Notes: generated by a model not told the origin, from the sequence alone. A DNA stretch of 54,410 nt from an uncultured bacterium (GCA_905216195.1 CAJMSX010000020.1:1-54410); one strand, 5' to 3'. Shown: positions 44,105 through 52,045, counted from the first letter of the stretch. Translations and numbers: made by a program.

Positions 44105-44938
44105 CTAATATTCGTAGCTGAGGCTTTCCGGACTATTTTTCGTGACGTAAATAAGATATTCTTCTGTCTTGGCCACTCCGTCTTTGAGTCTGATTAACCT
44201 CACTATGTTATTTTCGTTCAGCGCAAAAGGCACTTCAAATGTTTGTTCCGCCGAAGAAGCCACAAACAGGTCGCTCCCACTATGCCCGATGCCATATGGG
44301 GTATCGATCATTTTATCCGCTTCATCGCTCTCGCCTCCCCAGGGAAAATAGCTGGCTACCTCAAAATGGGATCCCGGGTGTTGTGGTGTAAATCCTTTGA
44401 GAGTAACTTTAACATATCGCTTTTTCGGTATATAAAAATTCTCTGTATATGTTTTGTTTCGTTCGGGAATCCCGGAAGTCAGCACTATTTTGGGCGCCAC
44501 ATCGGCAGGTTTCCCGATAATAGAATCACCTGCTATTATACAGGAAACCATATCTCTGGGTAAAATATATTGTGTAGAGTCTAAATTGCTCATATCTACA
44601 ATAAATTGGAAGTATTTATATACGCCTCCGTTTTCGTCTCCGTTTTCCCGCTCATCGTCCTCCACGTAAAATTTCAGGGTATAATCACCGCTTTTGTCGG
44701 TTTGAGTCACGGCTTTACGGCGGGTTAATTGATAATGTATCCCCACCGTTTTTTTATAATTCATTCTCATACCGATACCCGAAAGCGGCTTTCCGTCGGA
44801 AGTTACCACTTTCCCTTGTAGTACGGTCTGATCTTCCTTATCTTTCTTGAGGATATCGTCTTCTTCTTTTACGCAGCCGGCCAAACTGACTAAACATAGG
44901 GAGAATAGGAGTATTCCTAACCGTTTTTTTGTTCTCAT
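44105..44938 (-). CDS. Lipoprotein with carboxypeptidase-regulatory-like N-domain, unknown function
   Basis: A 277-residue lipoprotein: signal peptide with lipobox LAGC (Cys22), followed by VKEEDD, an acidic stretch that in Bacteroidetes favours surface export. Residues about 38-115 look like a CarboxypepD_reg-like beta-sandwich (LQGKVVTSDGKPLSGIGMRM and SGDYTLKFYVEDD). The rest is beta-rich and unrecognised. Two AT-rich -7-like boxes lie 56-73 bases upstream. No partner gene is adjacent. It may bind a surface ligand, but this is a guess. Confidence 0.7.
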   Translation of the reverse strand: MRTKKRLGILLFSLCLVSLAGCVKEEDDILKKDKEDQTVLQGKVVTSDGKPLSGIGMRMNYKKTVGIHYQLTRRKAVTQTDKSGDYTLKFYVEDDERENGDENGGVYKYFQFIVDMSNLDSTQYILPRDMVSCIIAGDSIIGKPADVAPKIVLTSGIPERNKTYTENFYIPKKRYVKVTLKGFTPQHPGSHFEVASYFPWGGESDEADKMIDTPYGIGHSGSDLFVASSAEQTFEVPFALNENNIVRLIRLKDGVAKTEEYLIYVTKNSPESLSYEY

Positions 44939-44993
44939 CTTTACACAGCTATTTATAAGTCAGGATATTTTATCCGTAAAACGCCTTACATAC

Positions 44994-45011
44994 CAAATAT
45001 AGGCAAATATA
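44994..45011 (-). promoter_or_regulatory. Two tandem -7-like boxes upstream of the lipoprotein gene
   Basis: On the minus strand TATATTTG occurs twice (45011-45004 and 45001-44994), ten bases apart. Either could place the start of transcription 40-60 bases ahead of the ATG at 44938. Confidence 0.5.
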
Positions 45012-45042
45012 AAAAAATATGAGTCAGTATGAACGGCAAACA

Positions 45043-45080
45043 GCATTTTTTTCTGGTGTACCGGAAAAAATGCCTTTTTT
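45043..45080 (+). terminator. Orphan terminator-like hairpin
   Basis: GCATTTTTTTCTGG and CCGGAAAAAATGC (45043-45073) form a 13-pair stem with one bulged T and one G-T pair, loop TGTA, followed by C and six T. It looks like a plus-strand terminator, but no plus-strand gene precedes it. Confidence 0.55.
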
Positions 45081-45279
45081 ACCGCCACCAACCGTCTCCT
45101 TTTTTGTATTTCGGTTATAAGCTCGGGTCCAAACGATACCGACTGTGGCATTTACAGAGCATCGATCGGTATAGGATCGGTAAAAACGAATAGAAATAAG
45201 GAACCGCTGCTTGTCACTGTCCCCTTACCGATTACGGCGTATTTTTTATTAAAAATTATATTTAATAGTTAAAATATAA

Positions 45280-45287
45280 TATATTTG
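45280..45287 (+). promoter_or_regulatory. -7 box upstream of the small membrane protein gene
   Basis: TATATTTG, a full consensus match, 51 bases ahead of the ATG at 45339. The surrounding sequence is very AT-rich. Confidence 0.55.
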
Positions 45288-45338
45288 CATTATCCAGTTT
45301 ATGGTTAGGAGTATTGATAATTTAATACATATCAAAGT

Positions 45339-45731
45339 ATGGAAATCAACGGTTTTTGGTCAGTTTTCGGTTGCGGTTTTTTCGGAGCTTTTTTCGGAGA
45401 GTTACTGAAGTGGTATAGAATACGTGAAAATGAAGAACTTCCCCATTATGCAAAATCATTTGTTTATTGGTTAATAACTTTCTTCATCATGTTTTCCGGC
45501 GGTTTTTTAACGGTATTGTATGGGATTGAAAACATCAACGCTATATTAGCCATGAATATAGGGTTATCAGCTCCCTTAATTATACAAAATTTATCGCGAA
45601 GTATTCCGTTTAAAGAAAAATCAGTTCTAGAGGATAAAACCCACCTGGATAAAAAGAATAGTGTAAAGAATTCGATGAGAGGTTTTAAACTCCATTCAAA
45701 GATATCCGTACGCCATTTTTTATCTTATTAA
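45339..45731 (+). CDS. Small membrane protein, unknown
   Basis: A 130-residue protein with three probable membrane helices: about residues 6-24 (WSVFGCGFFGAFFGELL), 42-62 (SFVYWLITFFIMFSGGFL) and 67-88 (NAILAMNIGLSAPLII), then a polar, lysine-rich tail of 40 residues. It has its own promoter box. No family recognised. The flanking DNA is AT-rich and unlike the rest of the window, which would fit a transferred or orphaned gene, and the last 30 residues may reflect a shifted frame. Small membrane proteins of this kind often pair with a toxic or sensing partner; none is visible here. Confidence 0.55.
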   Translation: MEINGFWSVFGCGFFGAFFGELLKWYRIRENEELPHYAKSFVYWLITFFIMFSGGFLTVLYGIENINAILAMNIGLSAPLIIQNLSRSIPFKEKSVLEDKTHLDKKNSVKNSMRGFKLHSKISVRHFLSY

Positions 45732-45909
45732 TTTTTATTTTAAGTGGTGATATTTGCTCCACAAGAGAGAAAGTGAAGCTTGAGTGAAAAAACATCCCAT
45801 TTTTATGGCATCACGACTTAAATTTGGAAAATTACCTATTTTTCCAAGTGTGTGATAAATAAATAATTTGATGGCTTGAAGAACAGAAAAATCCCACCTT
45901 AAGGCTTAC
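45732..45909. other. AT-rich spacer with short hairpins
   Basis: Contains a perfect hairpin TTGGAAAA (45824-45831)/TTTTCCAA (45840-45847). No gene seen. Beyond it lies the relic described at 45910-46127. Confidence 0.4.
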
Positions 45910-46127
45910 TTAGAGTTTAGATTTTTCTTCCTCCTCCGAAGGGAAAGCGATAGTAAGTAAAAATTTTCGTGGTGCCCAGCCAAAGACACCTGCCACGATA
46001 GTGAGGTGCCTTAAATTATATTTTTTATCCTTTTTAGGCAATTCAACTATATCAATAAAAGCCGGAGTAAAACCTGCCGCATAAGTTCAGTCGGCTTGAG
46101 TCCAAACACCTTGTCATCTTTTCTTCC
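45910..46127 (-). pseudogene. Gene remnant split over two frames
   Basis: Codon by codon, the minus strand from 46086 to 45910 encodes 58 protein-like residues (YAAGFTPAFIDIVELPK, later LTIVAGVFGWAPRKFLL, ending SEEEEKSKL and TAA) without a start codon; a TGA precedes it. The next frame, open from 46127 to about 46083, reads KVFGLKPTEL and would join it by a one-base shift to give KPTELYAAGFTPAF. A TAG at 46128-46130 closes that frame. I infer the decayed 3' end of a lost gene. The family is not recognised. Confidence 0.5.
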
Positions 46128-46311
46128 CTATACAGTCTATCAGTCAATCTTATTTAACCTACGTTATCTATTTTACAAGGACGTTCCTTTCCTCACACTA
46201 TATAGATTGGCAGAGAGTGGGCAAATTTTGCATGCTCCCTGTAATACATTTTGCGAAACTGCAGGAGATTTTCCGATCATGCCGCTCGATGCGGCAGCCT
46301 TCTGCGGGAGA

Positions 46312-46530
46312 TTACCATCCTCCTATCCTCATCTTGTGTCGTTTTTTATAATTCTCTATGCGAATATTACGCTCTTCTGCAGACAAGTGGGCGGGGAATT
46401 CGAAAGTGGTCCTCGCGCTGATAGCGATATGAACTACTTCCCCGGTTCTCTTTTTATACTCTTTTAATGCCGTTTCAATCCGTCGTTCGGTTAACACTTT
46501 CTCTGAACGGGTAAAGTCGCTTTCTTCCAT
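46312..46530 (-). CDS. Small conserved-looking hypothetical protein
   Basis: A 72-residue basic and acidic, probably helical protein (SEKVLTERRIETALKEYKKRTGE, then HIAISARTTFEFPAHLSAEERNIRIENYKKRH). It has an ATG start and lies 82 bases downstream of the cold-shock-domain gene on the same strand, so may be the last gene of that transcript. No family name can be given. Coding character is supported by its regular amphipathic pattern and position. Confidence 0.55.
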   Translation of the reverse strand: MEESDFTRSEKVLTERRIETALKEYKKRTGEVVHIAISARTTFEFPAHLSAEERNIRIENYKKRHKMRIGGW

Positions 46531-46612
46531 GTTTTTATTTGTATTTCTCCATTATTGTATATTCCTTTCCAGGCCGGTTAATTTCCACATTCCCTGCAGC
46601 GGAACCGGAAAA

Positions 46613-47065
46613 TCAGTGACCGGATTCCTCAAATACGCAGATATTGATTGCATTCATTCCCCTTTTGCCGCGTTCCAGATCGAAGGTTACAATATCGTTC
46701 TCCACAATATCGTCCACAACCCGGGAGATATGAAAGAAGTATTTATCCGTTCCCGAAAGGTTTTTAATAAAGCCAAAACCTTTCAAAGAATTCAAATGTT
46801 CTATACGACCTTTCAAGAGAACAGCCTCCTCTTTTTTAGGTGTGGATATCCGGATCTCTTCCTCGTTTATTTCTTCCTGTGGGCCCTCCATTTCCGGCGG
46901 GGTTGAAGTAATCCTTCCGTGTTTATCCACATAAGCTATCATATCTTCAAAACGATTCACTTTACCGGAAAGTTTTTTTTCTTCCTTGCGGTTTTGTTTT
47001 TCTATTCGCCGGGCTTGTTTTTTCTTTTCATTTTCACGCTTACCAAATATCAGGGGTTTTGCCAT
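46613..47065 (-). CDS. Cold-shock-domain RNA-binding protein with basic N-terminal extension
   Basis: A 150-residue protein. Residues about 82-147 form a cold-shock domain with RNP1 KGFGFIK and RNP2-like YFFHIS; it binds single-stranded RNA or DNA and melts structure. The first 80 residues are a highly basic then acidic extension (KRENEKKKQARRIEKQNRKEEKK), likely disordered, which roughly doubles the size compared with a 65-70-residue CspA. It follows the DEAD-box helicase gene by 72 bases and probably shares its transcript. Confidence 0.9.
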   Translation of the reverse strand: MAKPLIFGKRENEKKKQARRIEKQNRKEEKKLSGKVNRFEDMIAYVDKHGRITSTPPEMEGPQEEINEEEIRISTPKKEEAVLLKGRIEHLNSLKGFGFIKNLSGTDKYFFHISRVVDDIVENDIVTFDLERGKRGMNAINICVFEESGH

Positions 47066-47137
47066 ATAATCTCTTTTTTAATACCTACTAAAATTCATAT
47101 GTTTCGGGGGAGGAATACCGTCCCCCGATTATTTCTC

Positions 47138-48262
47138 TTAAGCCGAAAATTCAGCCCGGGCCAGTTTTTTGCCTGTCAGTTTCTGAATATTATTCACCAA
47201 TTTACGTTCTTCCTGGGAACAGAAAGTAAGAGCGGTTCCCGCATTTCCGGCTCTTCCGGTTCGTCCGATCCGGTGTACGTAAGTTTCGGGTACCTCGGGG
47301 AGGTCGTAGTTGATCACCAGGGGCAATTCGTCGATGTCAATTCCTCGGGAAGCGATATCGGTGGCCACCATCACCCGGGTTCTGCCCGATTTGAAATTTC
47401 CTAAAGCGGACTGCCTGGCCGCCTGACTTTTATTTCCGTGAATAGCCTGACTGCCGATACCGGCTTTATTCAGCGAACGGACAATCCGGTCCGCATTATG
47501 TTTGGTTCGCGAGAAAATGAGTACCGATTGATCAGACGCCTTGCGTAAAAGCGAAACCAATAAAGGTGCTTTTTCCTTTTTTTCTACAAAATAGACGAAT
47601 TGTTCGATGGTATCGACCGTGGGCGACTCGGGAGAGATGCTGATTTTTACCGGATTCCTCAATAAAGAATGGGCCAGTGAAACAATACTGTCAGGCAAGG
47701 TAGCCGAAAAAAACAAGGTTTGTTTTTCTTTCGGGAGCCGCGCTAAGATCCGCTTGATATCGTGGATAAAACCCATATCGAGCATCCGATCGGCCTCGTC
47801 CAAGACAAAATACTGCACTTTCTCCAAATTCAGGTGTCCCTGATTCATTAAATCAAGTAAGCGCCCGGGGGTAGCGACCAGAATATCGGTTCCTTTCCGT
47901 AACATATTCACTTGAGGATGCTGATTCACCCCTCCGAATACGACCCCGTGACGGACGCGGGTATATTTAGCATAATCGCCTATACATTCGCTGATTTGTA
48001 AAGCCAGTTCCCGGGTAGGTGTCAGAATCAGCGCTTTGATGGCTCTCCCGTTATCATTTTCGCCGCTCGTCAAGAGATGCTGAATAATAGGTATGGCGAA
48101 CGAAGCGGTCTTACCTGTTCCGGTTTGCGCACATCCCAACACATCGTTTTTAGCCAGAGCCGCCGGAATCGCTTTTTCCTGGATGGGGGTAGGCGTCGTA
48201 TATTTCTTTTCTTCAATAGCCTTTAAAATAGGCATCGCTATATTTAGTTCTTTAAATGTCAT
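47138..48262 (-). CDS. DEAD-box RNA helicase (RhlE/CsdA-like)
   Basis: ATP-dependent RNA helicase for ribosome assembly or mRNA decay, commonly induced in the cold. The 374-residue product is nearly just the helicase core: Q motif PTPIQEKAIPAAL, motif I AQTGTGKT, PTRELALQ, motif II DEADRMLDMG, SAT, and HRIGRTGRAG in domain 2. The C-terminal extension typical of RhlE or CsdA is missing, leaving about 20 residues, so partner proteins such as the cold-shock-domain protein next door may supply RNA binding. Same strand as the RRM protein gene upstream. Confidence 0.94.
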   Translation of the reverse strand: MTFKELNIAMPILKAIEEKKYTTPTPIQEKAIPAALAKNDVLGCAQTGTGKTASFAIPIIQHLLTSGENDNGRAIKALILTPTRELALQISECIGDYAKYTRVRHGVVFGGVNQHPQVNMLRKGTDILVATPGRLLDLMNQGHLNLEKVQYFVLDEADRMLDMGFIHDIKRILARLPKEKQTLFFSATLPDSIVSLAHSLLRNPVKISISPESPTVDTIEQFVYFVEKKEKAPLLVSLLRKASDQSVLIFSRTKHNADRIVRSLNKAGIGSQAIHGNKSQAARQSALGNFKSGRTRVMVATDIASRGIDIDELPLVINYDLPEVPETYVHRIGRTGRAGNAGTALTFCSQEERKLVNNIQKLTGKKLARAEFSA

Positions 48263-48583
48263 ATATAAATTATTTTTGCCAGCCGAAGCGACAGTTTATC
48301 TTGCAATTTCAGGTTAAAATACTACTTTCCGGTAGCCTCCCGTGTTTCCGCTGAACAGTCAGCCCTAGAATAAACACTCAGCTTCCGTTTTTAATTAACA
48401 AATATCCTCCACTCACTACCCCACCCTAAAAAATGATGTTGTAAATTTTATTGCGATAAAACAAGCAGAAGAGTCTAATAAATCGGTCTCACTACGGAAA
48501 AATTCAGGTTTGCAAACTCTTAGTACAAGCCGGAAAGAGAAGATCATAAAATTTAACCGTAGCAGCCGGTCTCTCTAAAGAAA
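48263..48583. other. Intergenic leader upstream of the helicase gene
   Basis: About 320 bases on the helicase's 5' side. No gene and no exact TAnnTTTG box on the minus strand. It probably holds the helicase promoter and a long leader; no riboswitch family recognised. Confidence 0.35.
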
Positions 48584-48620
48584 GATATAAAACAAAAAGC
48601 CTGTCTTCCTGTTTTATATC
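48584..48620 (-). terminator. Inverted repeat at the 3' end of the RRM protein gene
   Basis: GATATAAAACA (48584-48594) pairs perfectly with TGTTTTATATC (48610-48620), 15-base loop, starting ten bases past the stop. AT-rich, without a GC stem, so possibly a weak terminator or an RNA stability element. Confidence 0.5.
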
Positions 48621-48629
48621 GTCGGCCTA

Positions 48630-48929
48630 CTAATATCGTCCGAAATTACCGGAACCGCTGTTCCGATCGCCATAGGACGGTCTCTCTGCGCGGGGACGTG
48701 CCACCTTTACCGAAATTACCTTTCCGTCGCATTCCGTTCCGTTAAGCCCGTCGATCGCCTTTTGCCCTTCCGCATCATCGGCCATTTCAATGAAACCAAA
48801 TCCTCTGGATCTCCCTGTCTCTCTGTCGGATATGATTTTGACCGAAGAAACGTCTCCGTAAGCTGTAAATAATTCGTTTAAATCGGCATCCGCTGTGCCA
48901 TAACTTAAGCCTGAAATGTAAATGTTCAT
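48630..48929 (-). CDS. RRM-domain RNA-binding protein
   Basis: A 99-residue protein made of one RNA recognition motif: RNP2 IYISGL (residues 3-8), RNP1 RGFGFIEM (about 43-50), then a short Arg/Gly/Ser-rich tail (RPSYGDRNSGSGNFGRY). Such glycine-rich RRM proteins are abundant in Bacteroidetes and cyanobacteria and respond to cold. Predicted promoter box TATCTTTG (minus strand, 49049-49042) gives a leader of roughly 106 bases, long for this window. Upstream of the DEAD helicase, on the same strand. Confidence 0.93.
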   Translation of the reverse strand: MNIYISGLSYGTADADLNELFTAYGDVSSVKIISDRETGRSRGFGFIEMADDAEGQKAIDGLNGTECDGKVISVKVARPRAERPSYGDRNSGSGNFGRY

Positions 48930-49436
48930 TTGATTCTTTTTAAATAAATACTCAGTCAGAGAGAAGGATAATTAAAGAAGAGACCTGCTTGATATGTAAA
49001 GAAGAACTATGACGATAATGATTCGTAACTCTAACCGGGAACAAAGATAATACAATAAATCGAATAACCCTTCTTATTTTTAATTTAATGCCCAAAATAT
49101 CGTTTTATACGGTGAAAGTTCCAGACGGGCGGCTCTGAAAATCCGGTCCAGCCGCTTTCCCGTTTCTATCCGGAAATTACGGAAAGGACACCGGAGAAGG
49201 GAGGACCTGCCGAAGAAAGCCGAAAATACAAACAGGAAATGAAAGACCGGCGGCTCAAGGATTTTCCAGACCCATTTTATAAGGGATGTGTTTATATAGA
49301 AAACATAAATCTACTGCCTAACGGTTAAAACGCCCCCGTTAATAAGCCCGCCCGGGGAATTTATCCTCCGTCCAGCGATAAACCTTTTCCAACAACCCCT
49401 CTCCTCCGTAAAATGCCGGTTCCCCCCAAAGGAATT
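48930..49436. other. Promoter and leader of the RRM gene, then empty DNA
   Basis: Holds the -7 box CAAAGATA (plus-strand reading, 49042-49049) and the RRM leader. The remainder to 49436, ending at the kinase remnant, has no convincing gene, repeat or hairpin. Confidence 0.45.
49042..49049 (-). promoter_or_regulatory. -7 box of the RRM protein gene
   Basis: TATCTTTG on the minus strand, full consensus match. Confidence 0.6.
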
Positions 49437-49907
49437 TCAGGATAAGGGAAGTACTACCGTAAAGCGACTGCCTTTTCCCTCTTCGGAATCGACTTCGATT
49501 CTTCCCTGCATCCGGTCTATAATGCTGCGACAAATAGAAAGTCCCAGCCCGGTGCCTTGAGCAAACTCATCGTGTTTGTAGAAACGAGAAAAAATCATCT
49601 CCAATTCTTCGGACGGAATCCCTTTACCGGAATACTCGACAAAAATACGGACCACATTTTCTCCGGCGAGACGTCGATACCCCAGTTTGATATAGCCGGA
49701 GTCGGTGAATTTATTGGCATTCGTCAAAAAATTAGTAATTACTTGTTGTAAACGCATCGGGTCTACCCGGACAATCAGGTCTTCCTCCGGAAAATCCCGA
49801 AGGAAGTTTAAACCCGGCTTTACCTGTACGCAAAAGTTTATTTTATCCGTTACGATTGCTTTATCCTTTTTATCCGTAACTGTCAGATGAAACCGTGGCT
49901 CATTCAC
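49437..49907 (-). pseudogene. Histidine-kinase C-terminal (HATPase) remnant
   Basis: A 156-residue frame holding only an ATP-binding kinase domain: N box TNANKFT (near residue 63), a G1-like VEYSGKGIP where D-x-G is normally expected, GTGLGLSIC, and the closing RFTVVLPL. The HisKA dimerisation and phosphoacceptor region, any sensor and any membrane helix are absent. A TAA codon immediately precedes the first possible (GTG) start. The D-to-E-Y change in the G1 box suggests loss of function. I read it as the surviving end of a two-component or hybrid kinase gene. Confidence 0.75.
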
Positions 49908-49930
49908 TTAGCCGGAAAATGTGAATAAGG

Positions 49931-50473
49931 TCATTGTTGAGCACTGATTACTTTTTCAGCCCATTTTACCGCATCGGAAGTGCCGTCGTTACACAATTTT
50001 CCTGAATGCCATTCGATATCGCCGTATTGCTGTTTCAACTCTTTTACGCTGTTCTGTATGGAACTGCTGCCTGAAGTGGCGAACGGAATGACGGTTTTCC
50101 CCTTCAGGCGGTAGCTTTCGATAAAAGTGTTGATAATGCGGGGGCTGCGATCCCACCAAATGGGATAGCCCAGGAATATCACATCATAGGTTTCCGCCTG
50201 TGCCTGTCTATCGGCCAGTGCAGGGCGTACATGGGGATTATCCATTTCTTTACTGCTACGGCTCTGCTTATCCCGCCAATCCAGGTCGGCCGACGAATAA
50301 GCCTTTTGTGGCTGAATACGATACAAGGTTGCATCAGTCGCTTGAGCGATGGCTTTAGCAACAGTTTCGGTATGCCCCGTGCAGGAAAAATAGGCAACCA
50401 GCACTTTCTTCTTTTGAGCATATGTAAGTGTCACCGGCACTACACACGCCATAATTAAAATCATACGTTTCAT
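49931..50473 (-). CDS. Exported flavodoxin-family protein
   Basis: A 180-residue flavodoxin-fold protein with an FMN phosphate loop SCTGHTETVAKAIA (about residues 30-43), a FLGYPIWWDRSPRIINTF block and FATSGSSSIQNS. Unusually it begins with a signal peptide (MKRMILIMACVVPVTLTYAQ), so it should work in the periplasm, whereas most flavodoxins are cytoplasmic. Electron donor unknown. On the same strand and 222 bases downstream of the CMD-cupin gene, with which it may form a redox-linked pair; the promoter is not evident. Confidence 0.87.
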   Translation of the reverse strand: MKRMILIMACVVPVTLTYAQKKKVLVAYFSCTGHTETVAKAIAQATDATLYRIQPQKAYSSADLDWRDKQSRSSKEMDNPHVRPALADRQAQAETYDVIFLGYPIWWDRSPRIINTFIESYRLKGKTVIPFATSGSSSIQNSVKELKQQYGDIEWHSGKLCNDGTSDAVKWAEKVISAQQ

Positions 50474-50695
50474 AGGTGTTTATGTAATGAGTATAGTTTA
50501 ACAGAATCGCCCGGCGCTTAACCGAAGCGTTTTTAAAAGCCTGTGAAAAATGCAAGCGTTTCTGATACAGGTGTGTTGTCTTCATTCTTTTCAACGAATC
50601 TGTTTGAACAGAACTGTGGTAACGGTCGACAAAAAAGTCCCGGGAGCTCCGATTGGTTTTAATAGAGGACCTGTTTACTTCAAGTATTTCTCCCT

Positions 50696-51538
50696 TTATT
50701 CGATTTTCGTCAGTTGATCGTATTCGGCATCACTTACGGCTTCCAACCATTCATTACTTGTCTGCTCACCCGGTACTTCAATAGCGAGATGAGCAAACCA
50801 ACTGTGGGCCGTTGCTCCATGCCAATGCCGGACTCCCTGCGGTATGTGAATCACATCACCGGGTTTCAACAACTGTGCAGGCTTTCCCCATTCCTGATAC
50901 CAACCTTCTCCGGCTATACACAGCAGAATTTGGCCTCCTCCTTTACTGGCGTGGTGTATGTGCCAATTGTTGCGACATCGGGGTTCGAAGGTTACGTTAT
51001 AAATACCGACTTGCTCTGTAGACAGGGGAGCAAGATAACTTTGTCCTTGGAAATATTCGGCAAAGGCATCATTGGGTTTGCCGATAGGAAACAACATCTC
51101 TTGCTCAAAGGCGGTTTTCCTCTCCCGGAGGTCTGTTTCCTCTTCCCAAACTTCCTTTGCCAAACGGAATGCCGCCCAGGCTTTGGGCCATCCGGCATAA
51201 AAGCCGATATGTGTCAATATCTCGGCAATCTCCGTACGGGTGATGCCATGGTTTTTCGCCGACTGCAAATGATATTTCAGAGAAGTATCGGTAATGCCCA
51301 TGCTGACAAGGGCGGTTACGGTAATTAAGCTGCGGTCGCGCAAGCCGAACTTATCTGTACGGCTCCACACTTCACCGAAAAGAACATCGTCGTTCAACTC
51401 GGCAAATTTGGGAGCAAAGTCACCTAGCTGCTCCCTTCCTGCTGTTTGTTTTACGGGGGTCTGTGCCATAACGGTTGCGGTTAAAATAAATATTTTTAAT
51501 AGTAGACAAAATAAAAAAATAGGGATTGTTTTCTTCAT
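50696..51538 (-). CDS. Exported carboxymuconolactone-decarboxylase-like/cupin fusion
   Basis: A 280-residue two-domain protein with a signal peptide (to about residue 26, TVMAQ). Residues about 35-125 are a CMD/AhpD-like helical domain (SLITVTALVSMGITDTSLKYHLQSAKNHG and EIAEILTHIGFYAGWPKAW); the CxxC pair of AhpD is missing. Residues about 170-270 are a cupin with metal ligands in NWHIHHASKGGGQ and HWHGATAHSWF. The CMD half resembles the gamma-CMD fold, and fusions with cupins are known in Bacteroidetes; a metabolic role is unproven. Promoter box TAACTTTG (minus) lies 27 bases upstream. Confidence 0.85.
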   Translation of the reverse strand: MKKTIPIFLFCLLLKIFILTATVMAQTPVKQTAGREQLGDFAPKFAELNDDVLFGEVWSRTDKFGLRDRSLITVTALVSMGITDTSLKYHLQSAKNHGITRTEIAEILTHIGFYAGWPKAWAAFRLAKEVWEEETDLRERKTAFEQEMLFPIGKPNDAFAEYFQGQSYLAPLSTEQVGIYNVTFEPRCRNNWHIHHASKGGGQILLCIAGEGWYQEWGKPAQLLKPGDVIHIPQGVRHWHGATAHSWFAHLAIEVPGEQTSNEWLEAVSDAEYDQLTKIE

Positions 51539-51564
51539 AATGATCCGGTTTTTAGTGGATGATA

Positions 51565-51572
51565 CAAAGTTA
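51565..51572 (-). promoter_or_regulatory. -7 box of the CMD-cupin gene
   Basis: TAACTTTG on the minus strand, matching TAnnTTTG, 27 bases before the ATG at 51538. Confidence 0.55.
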
Positions 51573-51722
51573 AGGGAGTCTTAACGGAGAAGCGTTATTT
51601 TACGGCTCATATTACGTTGTTTTCCGGCTCAAATGTAGGAATTTCCCTATACCCGCCACTCCTCTACAGACAAAATCGTCGGCTGCAAGCGGAAATTCGG
51701 TAGGTTCAAAAACGATACACTC

Positions 51723-51778
51723 GTTTCATCCGCCCTCAATCTTACAAGCACCCCCGGGCTACTCTTCGCGGATGAAAC
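51723..51778. repeat. 11-base perfect inverted repeat with 34-base loop
   Basis: GTTTCATCCGC (51723-51733) and GCGGATGAAAC (51768-51778). GC-rich loop. It could be a protein-binding site or the arms of a structured RNA; nothing else marks it as a transposon end. Confidence 0.6.
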
Positions 51779-51829
51779 TCTTATCTTTAAATTTTTTGTA
51801 GCTATGGTGTAAAATAGGAAAGAAATTCC

Positions 51830-51837
51830 TACTTTTG
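51830..51837 (+). promoter_or_regulatory. Possible -7 box of the second tRNA-Gly transcript
   Basis: TACTTTTG, 124 bases before the tRNA. The -33 box is not at the right distance. A long 5' leader would have to be processed off. Confidence 0.4.
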
Positions 51838-51961
51838 TCGGTGTGAAGAACCGTTCTTAGAGGAACTGAAAGAAATATCCCCGTCTACCTAACGATCTGT
51901 TTGACGAGGCAGGGACTGCTAAGAGAAACAGAAAGATTACGGATTTCTGTTTCCCCACTTT

Positions 51962-52034
51962 GCGGAAATAGCTCAGTCGATAGAGCACTAGCCTTCCAAG
52001 CTGGGGGTCGCGGGTTTGAGTCCCGTTTTCCGCT
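51962..52034 (+). tRNA. tRNA-Gly (TCC), copy 2
   Basis: Identical to the tRNA-Gly at 43181 over all 73 bases, anticodon TCC at 51995-51997. Here the CCA end is not encoded (CTC follows), unlike copy 1. Confidence 0.95.
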
Positions 52035-52045
52035 CTCAATCCAAA

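Larger units (their letters stand above)
51539..51961. other. Intergenic region before the second tRNA-Gly
   Basis: About 420 bases with no gene. Contains a minus-strand -7 box (51565-51572) for the cupin fusion gene, a long inverted repeat at 51723-51778, and a plus-strand TACTTTTG box (51830-51837) that could start the tRNA transcript. Confidence 0.5.

Noticed and set aside
49339..49533. Minus-strand open frame overlapping the kinase remnant
   Set aside because: Out-of-frame reading of the ATPase remnant; no motif of its own.
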